Both the position numbers and the translations under genes were made by a program. From contig JAJDAK010000060.1 of the NCBI GenBank assembly GCA_029261895.1, positions 1-64,000 of the forward strand: DNA of 64,000 bases, read 5' to 3'. Under the pieces are notes generated by a model. The model had not been told where the DNA came from. It ran no database searches and saw only the letters and a program-made list of their open reading frames with translations. Shown one piece after another: positions 16,300 to 23,681 of the stretch. Positions within the stretch are counted from its first letter, which is position 1. Every line of letters begins with the position of its first letter. Origin of the DNA: Deltaproteobacteria bacterium. GTDB taxonomy: Bacteria > Myxococcota_A > UBA9160 > SZUA-336.

Positions 16300-18090
16300 T
16301 TATACAGGATTCTCATCGGGCACGGGCGCAAAGGGCCAGGTGAATAGAATTTTGGCTCCACCGCCTTCTGGATGCTCCAGCCAAATCTTGCCGCCAGCGT
16401 TCAGTACCAGCCTTTTCACCAGCGCGAGGCCGACGCCACTGCCACGCTCGTCCTGCGTACTAAACCGCTTGAATATCGTGAAGATGCTCTCTTCCTGGCC
16501 TGGGAGAATGCCAGGGCCGTGGTCTCTGACTGAAAACTCGAGCATTCCGTTCTCGATATTTCTGCACGCCACCTGGATCGAACAGGTCTTGTCCGCCCCG
16601 GCTCCGTGATGGAAGCTATTCGAAATCAGATTGTTGAGCACAGTTCGGAGTGGAAATCGTGTCGCGGCAAACTTGATTTCAGGGTGGTTGATCGAGATCG
16701 CGGAACGGTCACGGTCGTTCAGCTGACAAACTTCATCGATGAGAGACTCGAGATCGATCAATTCGAGCGGTTCTTCGATTTCTCGATTTACGATGTTCGA
16801 ATAACCCAATAGATCGCTCAAGAGCCGCTCCATCCGCCCGACCAGGCCGACGATTTTCGACAGATGCTCCTGGCATTCCGGCTCGAGTCCTTCCTTACTG
16901 TCTTCCTCCATGAACGCGGCCATGGTCTTGATCCCGCGCAGCGGCGCTTTTAGATCGTGTGATACCAGATGGGACAGCTGCCCAAGGTCGCGGTTCGACT
17001 TCTTGAGGTGCTCTGCCTTCTGGATGAGATCGCGGTTGGCCCGCTCGGCATACTCGACCGCCCGACGGTTTGATCCCGAAAGCAGGATGAATAGGGCCAG
17101 TAAGAGGCTGTCGATGAGCAGACCACCGATCAGGATTGTGTAGGGCTGGCTGTTGGTTGCGGCTGCGCGAAACGACTTGGCGCTGCGAATATCGAATGTC
17201 CACAATCGACCATAGAGTTCAACGTTGGTCGTACGCTGAAAGATCGGGTTTGGGTCGTAGTCCGGTTGAGACGCGACATGGTCGTCGTAGAGTACGTCTT
17301 CGCCGTCCGACAATTTGATCCCGACGTGGCGATGTGTTCTTGCGAGCACACCCTCCATCAATTTGTTCACGACGAACGGTGCATAGACCAGTCCTTCGAA
17401 ATTCTTGCGTCGGCCTTCTTGGGTCTTCTGCCTGCCGCCTTTGTAGAACGGTGCGTAAAAAAGGAAACCGGGCGTCTTGCCCGCATCCTGAACCAGTGTG
17501 ATGGGGCCCGTAATTTGCGCGGTTCCGGTATCGCGCGATTTCTTGGCCGCGGTGTACCGGTTTGTCTCGTGCGCCATATCCAAACCTACGGCTTTTTTGT
17601 TGATATCGACGGGCTCGATGTAGGTAATGGGATAGGTTTCCACTTCCTTGTGTTCTGGGTGGATTCGAAAGTCGGGGCGTTCTTTGCGTTGCTGGGCGAG
17701 AAACGTAGCCACCTTCTTACGTGGGACGTTGTGGATAACCCCGATGCCGTTAACGCCTGGATACCGTTCTTCGAGCCTTAAGCTGTTTGCAAACTCCAGC
17801 CACTGGGTGTGTGAAACTTTGTCGCTGGCCCGAATGAGACCGACACCACCCCAAAGCCCATCCTCGTACTTTCCCATGCGCTCCAAAATGAGGGCGGTGA
17901 CCTGATCGGCCTCGCGCTCAAATTTTACTGCGTTCTTGGCTTCGAGCTGAGATTGCGAGAAGTACCAAGCCGCGAAGGTGAGGGCTAGCGAAAGCGAGAG
18001 GACAATCCAATGAACCCAATGCAAGCCGCCCGCAACGCCGAGCTTGATCTCTTCAAGCTCAACAGCGTCGGAATGTGGCTGATTCTCCAT
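16300..18090 (-). CDS. CHASE-domain sensor histidine kinase
   Basis: 596 residues starting at the ATG at 18090, with AGGAGAATCTTGAA ahead; a GTG at 18108 is in frame. Membrane segments near residues 25-45 (VHWIVLSLSLALTFAAWYF) and about 320-340 (TILIGGLLIDSLLLALFILL) flank an extracytoplasmic CHASE domain, which senses small ligands (RYPGVNGIGVIHNVP, PITYIEP, FLFYAPFYKGG). The cytoplasmic part has a coiled linker, HisKA (LVSHDLKAPLRGIKT) and HATPase (NLISNSFHHGAG, DHGPGI, GSGVGLALVKRLV). It is not hybrid; it phosphorylates, most likely, the Rcp1-type receiver encoded next. It lies downstream of the DcaP-like porin gene, possibly in the same transcript. Confidence 0.92.
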   Translation of the reverse strand: MENQPHSDAVELEEIKLGVAGGLHWVHWIVLSLSLALTFAAWYFSQSQLEAKNAVKFEREADQVTALILERMGKYEDGLWGGVGLIRASDKVSHTQWLEFANSLRLEERYPGVNGIGVIHNVPRKKVATFLAQQRKERPDFRIHPEHKEVETYPITYIEPVDINKKAVGLDMAHETNRYTAAKKSRDTGTAQITGPITLVQDAGKTPGFLFYAPFYKGGRQKTQEGRRKNFEGLVYAPFVVNKLMEGVLARTHRHVGIKLSDGEDVLYDDHVASQPDYDPNPIFQRTTNVELYGRLWTFDIRSAKSFRAAATNSQPYTILIGGLLIDSLLLALFILLSGSNRRAVEYAERANRDLIQKAEHLKKSNRDLGQLSHLVSHDLKAPLRGIKTMAAFMEEDSKEGLEPECQEHLSKIVGLVGRMERLLSDLLGYSNIVNREIEEPLELIDLESLIDEVCQLNDRDRSAISINHPEIKFAATRFPLRTVLNNLISNSFHHGAGADKTCSIQVACRNIENGMLEFSVRDHGPGILPGQEESIFTIFKRFSTQDERGSGVGLALVKRLVLNAGGKIWLEHPEGGGAKILFTWPFAPVPDENPV

Positions 18091-18091
18091 T

Positions 18092-19462
18092 TCAAGATTC
18101 TCCTGCACTAAGCGTACTCGACCGTTTTAGAAATTGAAACGCGCCGAACTGATGAAACGACCCAGGTTCCCTGAACCTCCGGAGACGAACTGTCGAGATG
18201 CAACGATGTATTCGAGGCCGAAGCGCGCGCGGCGTCAACCACCACATGATATTTGCGTTCAGCGACTGAGCGTCATCGGTCGCAGCGGCGACTGTATTGA
18301 GACCCGAAGCATTGGCGTAGTTGTAGATCAATGCGGAATTCAGCACACGGTTCCACCAGTGCTGATAACCCAACGTAAACGCGAAACTGTCTACCGGGTC
18401 GATGTTGCCCGCGGCGTTAAGAACGGCCGCGGGAAATATGCCGCCCGAACCGTAGTGTCCCATACCGCGACCCAACTGCATTTGAAAACGCAGATTATCG
18501 CGTGTGTTGCCTTGGCCTATCGTATAGATACGGCCTGCGATGCTGACGCCACTGTCGGTCGCTTTGTCGCTTCCCCCACAACCCGTGCTTGCATTACACC
18601 GAAGTTGGCGGACCAACGCAGCGATCGACGCGGTACCCCATTTTTCGATCAGGTTAACGCGAGCGATGAAATCGGGCAGGCGATCGTCGTCGGGTATGAG
18701 AACGGTGGCGCCTGTGGCAGCGGAAAAGAGCGTGGTCTCCGGATTCTCAACCGCGACCTGAGCGTTGAAGCGCTCATTGATCGGCACGGTGAGTCGTACT
18801 TGTGCCTGACGCTGAAATACCTGCCCGGGTAAAACCCCAAGCGTCGTGGTCTGCGGGAACGCGGCAAGGTTCTGGAAGGTAGTCCAGCTCTGACCCATCA
18901 GTAGACTGGAGCCGCCAAGAAGATTCGTGAGCCCGCCGTGCGCCTGACGCAGACGAAATTGATGCGGGTTGTTTACCTGCTCGAGACCTCGGGTTCCAAA
19001 GAAGTCGCCCTCGAGATGAACTTTGAACCCGATCCCATTCTCGGACGCTTTGGTGCCGGAGAACCAGAGCCGCGATTCGCGCGCTTGGAATTTGAGCTGG
19101 TCTTTCTCGCCCACAGAGGTTGCGGGGATTGCGCTATTTACAATGAAGTCGTCGGCAATGGAACCTACTCCGGCGCTCCTCGAGCTAAATACCGCGTCAA
19201 ACTTTGCGTAACCACCCACGTGCCACTCGAGACCGTCTGCCTTTTTGGGGCGCTGTCCGGGTACCCCATCGGATCCTACCGCTTGCAGAGCGGGGATCTG
19301 CCCGCGCTGACTCGCTTGAACATCTTGGAGCGCCCGCGTCAGATCCGCGACTTGGCGCTGAAGTATCGTGATGGCGTCTGTGTCATTCGCGATAGCGATG
19401 CATGGGGACAAGGCCGCCCATAGGGCAAGAAACCCTAGGCCAAAACCAAGCAGTGTTCGCAT
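18092..19462 (-). CDS. DcaP-like outer-membrane porin, frameshifted near the 3' end
   Basis: An exported beta-barrel protein: signal peptide ending about IAIA at residues 20-25, a short coiled-coil (ITILQRQVADLTRALQDVQA), then a DcaP-type barrel (WHVGGYAKFDAVFSS, RESRLWFSGTK, LEGDFFG, RQAHGGLTN, LLMGQSWTTFQ). DcaP-like porins take up small, often carboxylated molecules. In the listed frame the last ~45 residues are basic and un-barrel-like. Shifting frame within the GCGCGCGCGG run at 18223-18232 restores FGLEYIVASRQFVSGG and a barrel end, ARFNF, with terminal Phe and a stop at 18127-18129. The intact gene would therefore be 18127-19462. The shift is either a real phase change or a sequencing error. 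Confidence 0.83.
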   Translation of the reverse strand: MRTLLGFGLGFLALWAALSPCIAIANDTDAITILQRQVADLTRALQDVQASQRGQIPALQAVGSDGVPGQRPKKADGLEWHVGGYAKFDAVFSSRSAGVGSIADDFIVNSAIPATSVGEKDQLKFQARESRLWFSGTKASENGIGFKVHLEGDFFGTRGLEQVNNPHQFRLRQAHGGLTNLLGGSSLLMGQSWTTFQNLAAFPQTTTLGVLPGQVFQRQAQVRLTVPINERFNAQVAVENPETTLFSAATGATVLIPDDDRLPDFIARVNLIEKWGTASIAALVRQLRCNASTGCGGSDKATDSGVSIAGRIYTIGQGNTRDNLRFQMQLGRGMGHYGSGGIFPAAVLNAAGNIDPVDSFAFTLGYQHWWNRVLNSALIYNYANASGLNTVAAATDDAQSLNANIMWWLTPRALRPRIHRCISTVRLRRFREPGSFHQFGAFQFLKRSSTLSAGES

Positions 19463-19575
19463 TCAATAGTCATCGGTCAGCTCGCGAAACTCTCAATCAA
19501 TTAGGGGCTGTGAAAACCCGGCATGCCTTCTCGCGAATGGATGGGTACATAGCAGCCTTTGTTACAACTCCGCAG

Positions 19576-20850
19576 TTACGGCACTCTCATCCATGGAGTC
19601 ACGCTCTGCGCTAGGAGAGTCGTGTGCGACTGGGCGATCTGCTTGGCCCGCTGCTCGAGCCCGGCGGCATTGTCGTGGTCCTGCGCGATTGTCATGGGGA
19701 ACAGTCTCTCGGAGGGCGAGGAGGCGCTTCGGCCGAGCCGCTCCGCGTGCAAGCGAAACAGGCGGCTCTGATCGAGAAGGGCGTACGCCTCACACACGTC
19801 CGCGGCCCAGTCCAGCACGCTGATGTCACGGGGCCAAAGCTCGGGGCATTCAACGAGATCGTGAAGCGTCCGTCCGTCGGCCTCGTGCAGCCGACGCTGG
19901 GTCTCGGCCACGAGTCGCCAGCGTCCTTCCTCTTCCGGATTCTGAATCCGATCCTGGACGCCGCAACGGTGGCGACCGTACCAGAAGGCTCGGCTGCGAA
20001 TGCCATCTTCGAAGTAGAACCAGTCCTCGTCCACCCAGCGGGGGTGCCACCACCGCTCGCGAAAGTGGCGCCCGTTATGTTCATCGTGCAGATGCCGAGT
20101 AGGTGTCTGGCTTTCCAGATGGTACAGGACACTCTTGGGTTCGTAGAAGATCCGGAGTCCGAGATTCCGTGCCCGAAGACAGAGATCGATGTCCTCGAAA
20201 CCATTGCGGTAGCCCTCGTCGAAGCCACCCAGCCGCTCGAAGACGGAGCGCTCGATGAGCATGCAGGCGGCGGTTACGCCGCGGACCTGCCGTGGACGGT
20301 TGACGAGGGGATCGTCAGCCGAGAGCTTCTGGTATACGGGGTGGGGCATGCGGTTAAGCCGACAGATGATCGCGCCCGCATGCTGGATGGTCCCGTCGGC
20401 GTACAGCAGCTTGCTACCGACGATTGCGATCTCCGGTTGACGCTCGACCGCCTCGATCATGGCGTCGAGCCATCCCGGGAGCGGAATCGTATCGTTGTTC
20501 AGAAACACCAGGTACTGACCCGTGGCCGCCCGCGCGCCCTGATTGCACGCCGCCGCGAACCCGACGTTCAGATTGCTACGAATGACCCGAAGTGTCGTCC
20601 CCTGCTCAGCCAAAAATGCCGCGGTCCCGTCCGTCGACGCGTCATCGACGACGATGACCTCGGTGGAACCAAGATCGGTGGATTGCCGCAGCTTCGCCAG
20701 GCACTGTTCTGTCAAATCGACCCGATTGTGTACCGGGATGACGATCGAGCAACGCACGAGACCCCCCAGTGTGTTTGTCACGTTTCCCTCAATCGGCCCA
20801 GGAAGTTCGAAGTTAAGTCGTCTTAACCGCCCTGGATCCTTGCGAATCAA
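19576..20850 (-). CDS. Family 2 glycosyltransferase
   Basis: Up to 424 residues. The GT-A fold is clear from CSIVIPVHNRVDLTEQCL, VIVVDDASTDGT, NVGFAAACNQGARAATG, YLVFLNNDT (DXD-like) and GGFDEGYRNGFEDIDLCLRA (acceptor and ED motif). It probably adds a sugar to a rhamnan, O-antigen or exopolysaccharide chain. The TTG at 20850 gives the longest form; the GTG at 20757, preceded by GGGGGG, begins nearer the domain and may be the real start. The C-terminal ~150 residues have no recognised family. It stands alone, upstream of nothing related, with the tRNA-bounded island to its right. Confidence 0.85.
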   Translation of the reverse strand: MIRKDPGRLRRLNFELPGPIEGNVTNTLGGLVRCSIVIPVHNRVDLTEQCLAKLRQSTDLGSTEVIVVDDASTDGTAAFLAEQGTTLRVIRSNLNVGFAAACNQGARAATGQYLVFLNNDTIPLPGWLDAMIEAVERQPEIAIVGSKLLYADGTIQHAGAIICRLNRMPHPVYQKLSADDPLVNRPRQVRGVTAACMLIERSVFERLGGFDEGYRNGFEDIDLCLRARNLGLRIFYEPKSVLYHLESQTPTRHLHDEHNGRHFRERWWHPRWVDEDWFYFEDGIRSRAFWYGRHRCGVQDRIQNPEEEGRWRLVAETQRRLHEADGRTLHDLVECPELWPRDISVLDWAADVCEAYALLDQSRLFRLHAERLGRSASSPSERLFPMTIAQDHDNAAGLEQRAKQIAQSHTTLLAQSVTPWMRVP

Positions 20851-20908
20851 CGGTGCACATTGCTTGAGTCGCCTGAATCACTAGACTTCTAAGTCGTTGA
20901 TTTTGCTG

Positions 20909-20932
20909 GCCCACGTACCCAGTCACGTGGGC
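20909..20932. repeat. Perfect 8-bp hairpin
   Basis: GCCCACGT and ACGTGGGC are exact inverted copies separated by eight bases. The element lies upstream of the glycosyltransferase start and 40 bases left of the tRNA-Ser fragment. There is no T-run, so it is not a clear terminator. It could be an operator or a structured leader. Confidence 0.4.
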
Positions 20933-20972
20933 GTGGGTAGGAGAGCTTGGCTCGCAGATAACCCGCTAAGAA

Positions 20973-21012
20973 CGGAGAGGTGGCTGAGCGGTTGAAAGCG
21001 GCGGTCTTGAAA
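20973..21012 (+). repeat. Duplicated 5' half of tRNA-Ser(TGA); probable attachment-site remnant
   Basis: These 40 bases are identical to 23481-23520, which cover the first base upstream plus the 5' half of the intact tRNA-Ser(TGA), ending in the anticodon loop (CTTGAAA). Beyond this point the sequence departs completely, so no functional tRNA can form. A direct repeat of a tRNA segment flanking 2.5 kb of defence-type genes is the signature of site-specific integration at a tRNA gene. No integrase gene remains between the repeats. Confidence 0.75.
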
Positions 21013-21101
21013 TTCGCTCGGTGGGTTTCGGGATTTTCTTTTCGCTCTAGGTCTTTACCTGTCCGTTCTGCTCGAGTTGATTCAAGCAAACTTGATCCAA
21101 T

Positions 21102-21141
21102 GTGGTGCAGATTGATGCATCGTGGTGCAATGTGACGCATG
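21102..21141 (+). repeat. Two tandem ~20-bp imperfect repeats
   Basis: GTGGTGCAGATTGATGCATC is followed by GTGGTGCAATGTGACGCATG. The repeats sit 90 bases inside the tRNA-Ser half copy. Such short iterated sites next to an attachment core can be integrase arm sites or iterons. Here no recombinase gene is present, so the role is open. Confidence 0.4.
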
Positions 21142-21243
21142 GCTGAATTGCCTCTCGTTCCGCCTACGATTGGTCAACGATCTGCCAACTTGCCCCCCAG
21201 CGAATCGGAGCTCCAGCCTGAAAGGCTCTCCTCCTTCAAGCAG

Positions 21244-21696
21244 CTATTTGCGTTTAGGCCCCTTGTCTTTTGGGCGCGGAGGTTTGTCTATGATCTTCAC
21301 CTTATCTCCTACTTTTGCAATAAATGGCGCCTTCCGCGAAGAAGCAAGATCTAGCATCCTCTTCGCGTGTCTTACTGCGAGCGCAGCGTTCTCTGGCCCT
21401 GTTCTCTGAGCGTTCGTGAACATGAACGCCCGCCCGTTACACCGGATAATCTCTTTCCGCTCTACTTCCGTTGTTCGCTGAGCCTTGTCCTTTGTTAATA
21501 GGAGGAACCCACGCTCACAAATGTCCGGTAACCAGACGCTGTCCGGCACGCCACCGTGATTCAGATCGAGCCACGTAACAACATGGTATCCTGCTCTTAC
21601 CAATTCTTCGGCCACGAGCTTGCCCAGACACTCGTCGATATAGAACGTGAAGCTACGCGGCGCGTTGATAGAGTCGGAGCGCCGCTTCGCACTCAT
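21244..21696 (-). CDS. PIN-like (VapC45/DUF5615-type) toxin
   Basis: 150 residues. FTFYIDECLGKLVAEELVRA supplies the first acidic residues of a PIN-like nuclease, and VWLPDICERGFLLLTKDKAQR supplies the later Asp, matching the compact PIN-like family found in toxin-antitoxin loci (VapC45/DUF5615). The C-terminal ~40 residues are Lys/Arg/Pro-rich. Proteins of this group are predicted ribonucleases that arrest growth by cutting RNA. The start overlaps the end of the upstream DUF433 antitoxin-like gene by 44 bases, as in coupled pairs. It lies inside the tRNA-Ser-bounded island. Confidence 0.75.
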   Translation of the reverse strand: MSAKRRSDSINAPRSFTFYIDECLGKLVAEELVRAGYHVVTWLDLNHGGVPDSVWLPDICERGFLLLTKDKAQRTTEVERKEIIRCNGRAFMFTNAQRTGPENAALAVRHAKRMLDLASSRKAPFIAKVGDKVKIIDKPPRPKDKGPKRK

Positions 21697-22342
21697 TGCG
21701 AGTCCTTCCGAAATCGGCTGCTATCTGATCCAAGGACTCGCCGGCCTTAAAGCGCAAAGCCACTTCTTCAATTGGAACTCGTGTACCAACGATACAGGCT
21801 CGACCAAAGGCCCGTAGCGGATCGATTACAACGTATCGCGGGGCAGCTTGCGCCTCTTTTAGGGTGCTCGGCTGATTCGCAAAAGGAAATACTCGGATCG
21901 GAACGCCAGAGGGTTCTACCTCCACGCGCTCCAAGTAGCGAGCAAGCACAGCTGCGTTTGCGAGTTGACCCGTCGCGGATAGGAGTGAGTTTGCAATATC
22001 TGCAAATAGTTCACGTGCGTTCGCATCAACGTACAGTTTCGGATACGTAAGCGGATGCTCAACTCCGAACTCTTGGATTAGCCTTTTGACGAGTGCGCGA
22101 ATTACCTGCAAGTTGATTCGGTGATTTCTACGGAGCGAGCTGAGAGTGTAGACTTCGCACAGATTCACGAACGAGAGAACCGGGGTGATTCCATCCAGCT
22201 TGGCGGGTTTGATTACTCGGTGAAACTTCCGCTGCTGCCCCTGCCTGCCCGTTTTTGTACCAGCGACCCATGCCCGAACAGTTGGCTTGGGCAATGATAG
22301 ATACCGGGCGACATCTGTCACCGAGTATGCAGGACGATCCAA
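21653..22342 (-). CDS. DUF433/helix-turn-helix antitoxin-like protein
   Basis: 229 residues from a TTG start. The N-terminal MerR-like helix-turn-helix (YSVTDVARYLSLPKPTVRAWV) binds DNA. The C-terminal DUF433 domain (GRACIVGTRVPIEEVALRFKAGESLDQIAADFG) is the VapB45-type module that pairs with PIN-like toxins. The middle region (about residues 60-150) is helical and uncharacterised. It is upstream of and overlapping the PIN-like gene, so it is the likely antitoxin and autorepressor. The TTG start has only a weak AAGAAG site ahead; no better ATG is nearby. Confidence 0.75.
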   Translation of the reverse strand: MDRPAYSVTDVARYLSLPKPTVRAWVAGTKTGRQGQQRKFHRVIKPAKLDGITPVLSFVNLCEVYTLSSLRRNHRINLQVIRALVKRLIQEFGVEHPLTYPKLYVDANARELFADIANSLLSATGQLANAAVLARYLERVEVEPSGVPIRVFPFANQPSTLKEAQAAPRYVVIDPLRAFGRACIVGTRVPIEEVALRFKAGESLDQIAADFGRTRNECEAALRLYQRAA

Positions 22343-22502
22343 CGCTTCTTGTCGATTCTGGTTAGTCAGGAGGACTTCTCCTTTATCGGATAGACCGCGA
22401 TAGCTAAGTGTAATCTAGCATCTCGATGCCAGAAAAATCACTCCCTTTAGAGGTGTTGCCGCCGTGAAGATTAAGTATCTCCCGTCAGGACTCATGTGGC
22501 TC

Positions 22503-23204
22503 CTATGTGGCGACTAGGTTTTCGGGAACCATGAGATTCCAGGGGTGCACCAATATACCCTCTCGTTCTGATCGCAATAGATATACGGCGGCGCCTGGAG
22601 ATCGACCCGCGCATTCCGCTAAGAATCTCTCATCGACAAAGAAGGTTTCTTGAAACCGTTCGAGGAACCAGCCGACCGCGCCCCACAGCTTCTTCTCCGA
22701 GTATGCTTCGAGCAACTCGAACAGAATTCCATAGTCCAGGCTCGCGAATCCCGATGCTGAATCGACTAGCTCACCTAGACCCCCGACGAGGTTGGGTCGA
22801 CGGAACTCGTCCAATAGTGTTTTCTCGGGACCGGTAATCCAAACTTCGTGGTTCAGCTTCGATATCTTCCTACAGCCGAGCTCTGTTGAGTTCGTGCGAA
22901 CGAGGGCTGACGGGTGGCAGAGGAATCGTATCGCGAGACCGTACAAGGCAAGGCTGGTGTGACGGTACAAAGTGCTCACGGTGCAGACATTCCAGTCAGA
23001 GTGAGTGGCGCCTAGGAGCTCCAGGGCCGAGTGGTAGGAGATCACCGTATCTGGACGCAGCGCAGCAGCAACGAGGATCGGGTCGGGCCAGAAAGAGTCC
23101 GCTGAAACACCGGGCGGTATTGCGGCATAGACACCGCCATGAATCCGCTTTGCCTTCCCTCGGCGGACAGCGTACTTCAGTCGCTCTCGCGTCGCGTCCC
23201 CCAT
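22503..23204 (-). CDS. AbiEi-like (type IV) antitoxin family protein, unpaired
   Basis: 233 residues. VRRGKAKRIHGGVYAA, PILVAAALRPDTVISYHSALELLG, GPEKTLLDEFRRPNLVGGLGE and a helical C-terminus match the AbiEi antitoxin/transcriptional-regulator family. Its N-terminal winged helix seems short: translation begins at RERLKYAVRRG and the frame upstream has no start codon before a stop near 23270. AbiEi normally represses and neutralises an AbiEii nucleotidyltransferase toxin, but none is adjacent, so this is an orphan or truncated member. It lies at the right side of the tRNA-Ser-bounded island. Confidence 0.72.
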   Translation of the reverse strand: MGDATRERLKYAVRRGKAKRIHGGVYAAIPPGVSADSFWPDPILVAAALRPDTVISYHSALELLGATHSDWNVCTVSTLYRHTSLALYGLAIRFLCHPSALVRTNSTELGCRKISKLNHEVWITGPEKTLLDEFRRPNLVGGLGELVDSASGFASLDYGILFELLEAYSEKKLWGAVGWFLERFQETFFVDERFLAECAGRSPGAAVYLLRSEREGILVHPWNLMVPENLVAT

Positions 23205-23481
23205 GATGAGCCCGGGAAATTTGACACTCTGACAAGAATCAGTGGAAAAAATTCCCCTATTCAGAATGAATCGTCAAATTTTCTCAGGGACCGCATCCGA
23301 AACAAATGCTCTTGGCGTGGCGTCAACGGTGCAGAAACCGTTGATGCCACCTGTGAATCCACGAGAAACCCCATTATTGTCAGATACTTATGAAATCAAA
23401 CGAGCTTGGCGTTTCAAGCAGATGGCTGAATGATTCAAGCATCCTTTGCATTCCGGCCCGCGTAAGTTATTGATTTTCCTC

Positions 23482-23569
23482 GGAGAGGTGGCTGAGCGGT
23501 TGAAAGCGGCGGTCTTGAAAACCGTTGATCCGCAAGGATCCGGGGGTTCGAATCCCTCCCTCTCCGCCA
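23482..23569 (+). tRNA. tRNA-Ser (anticodon TGA)
   Basis: 88 bases including an encoded CCA. The acceptor stem is GGAGAGG/CCTCTCC. The anticodon loop CTTGAAA gives TGA. There is a long variable arm (TGATCCGCAAGGATC) and the T-loop GGTTCGAATCC. Its 5' half is duplicated at 20973-21012, marking this gene as an integration target. A structured repeat follows directly. Confidence 0.96.
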
Positions 23570-23576
23570 GCCCAGT

Positions 23577-23650
23577 GCTTAGCGATAAGTGAGGTCTGGA
23601 ACCGCGCCAAAGCGCGCGGTTCCCATTAATCGGATCGCTCCGCTGGTTAC
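23577..23650 (+). repeat. Structured intergenic repeat, copy 1
   Basis: This block, starting GCTTAGCGATAAGTGAGG, is about 80% similar over ~70 bases to the reverse complement of 55250-55328. It contains a long hairpin, GGAACCGCG-CCAAAG-CGCGCGGTTCC, and the tag GATCGCTCCGCT. Both copies lie beside tRNA genes. It may act as a tRNA transcript end or be a REP-like mobile repeat. Confidence 0.65.
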
Positions 23651-23681
23651 GTTACTTCTCCGTCTGGCCGATCACTCGACT

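Larger units (their letters stand above)
20851..21243. other. Gene-free junction at the left side of the tRNA-bounded island
   Basis: About 390 bases hold no convincing gene. From left to right they contain a perfect hairpin at 20909-20932 (GCCCACGT / ACGTGGGC, 8-base loop), a 40-base copy of the 5' half of tRNA-Ser at 20973-21012, a T-rich tract, and a pair of ~20-base near-direct repeats at 21102-21141. The composition changes after the tRNA fragment. This is the left boundary of an inserted segment. Confidence 0.6.
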
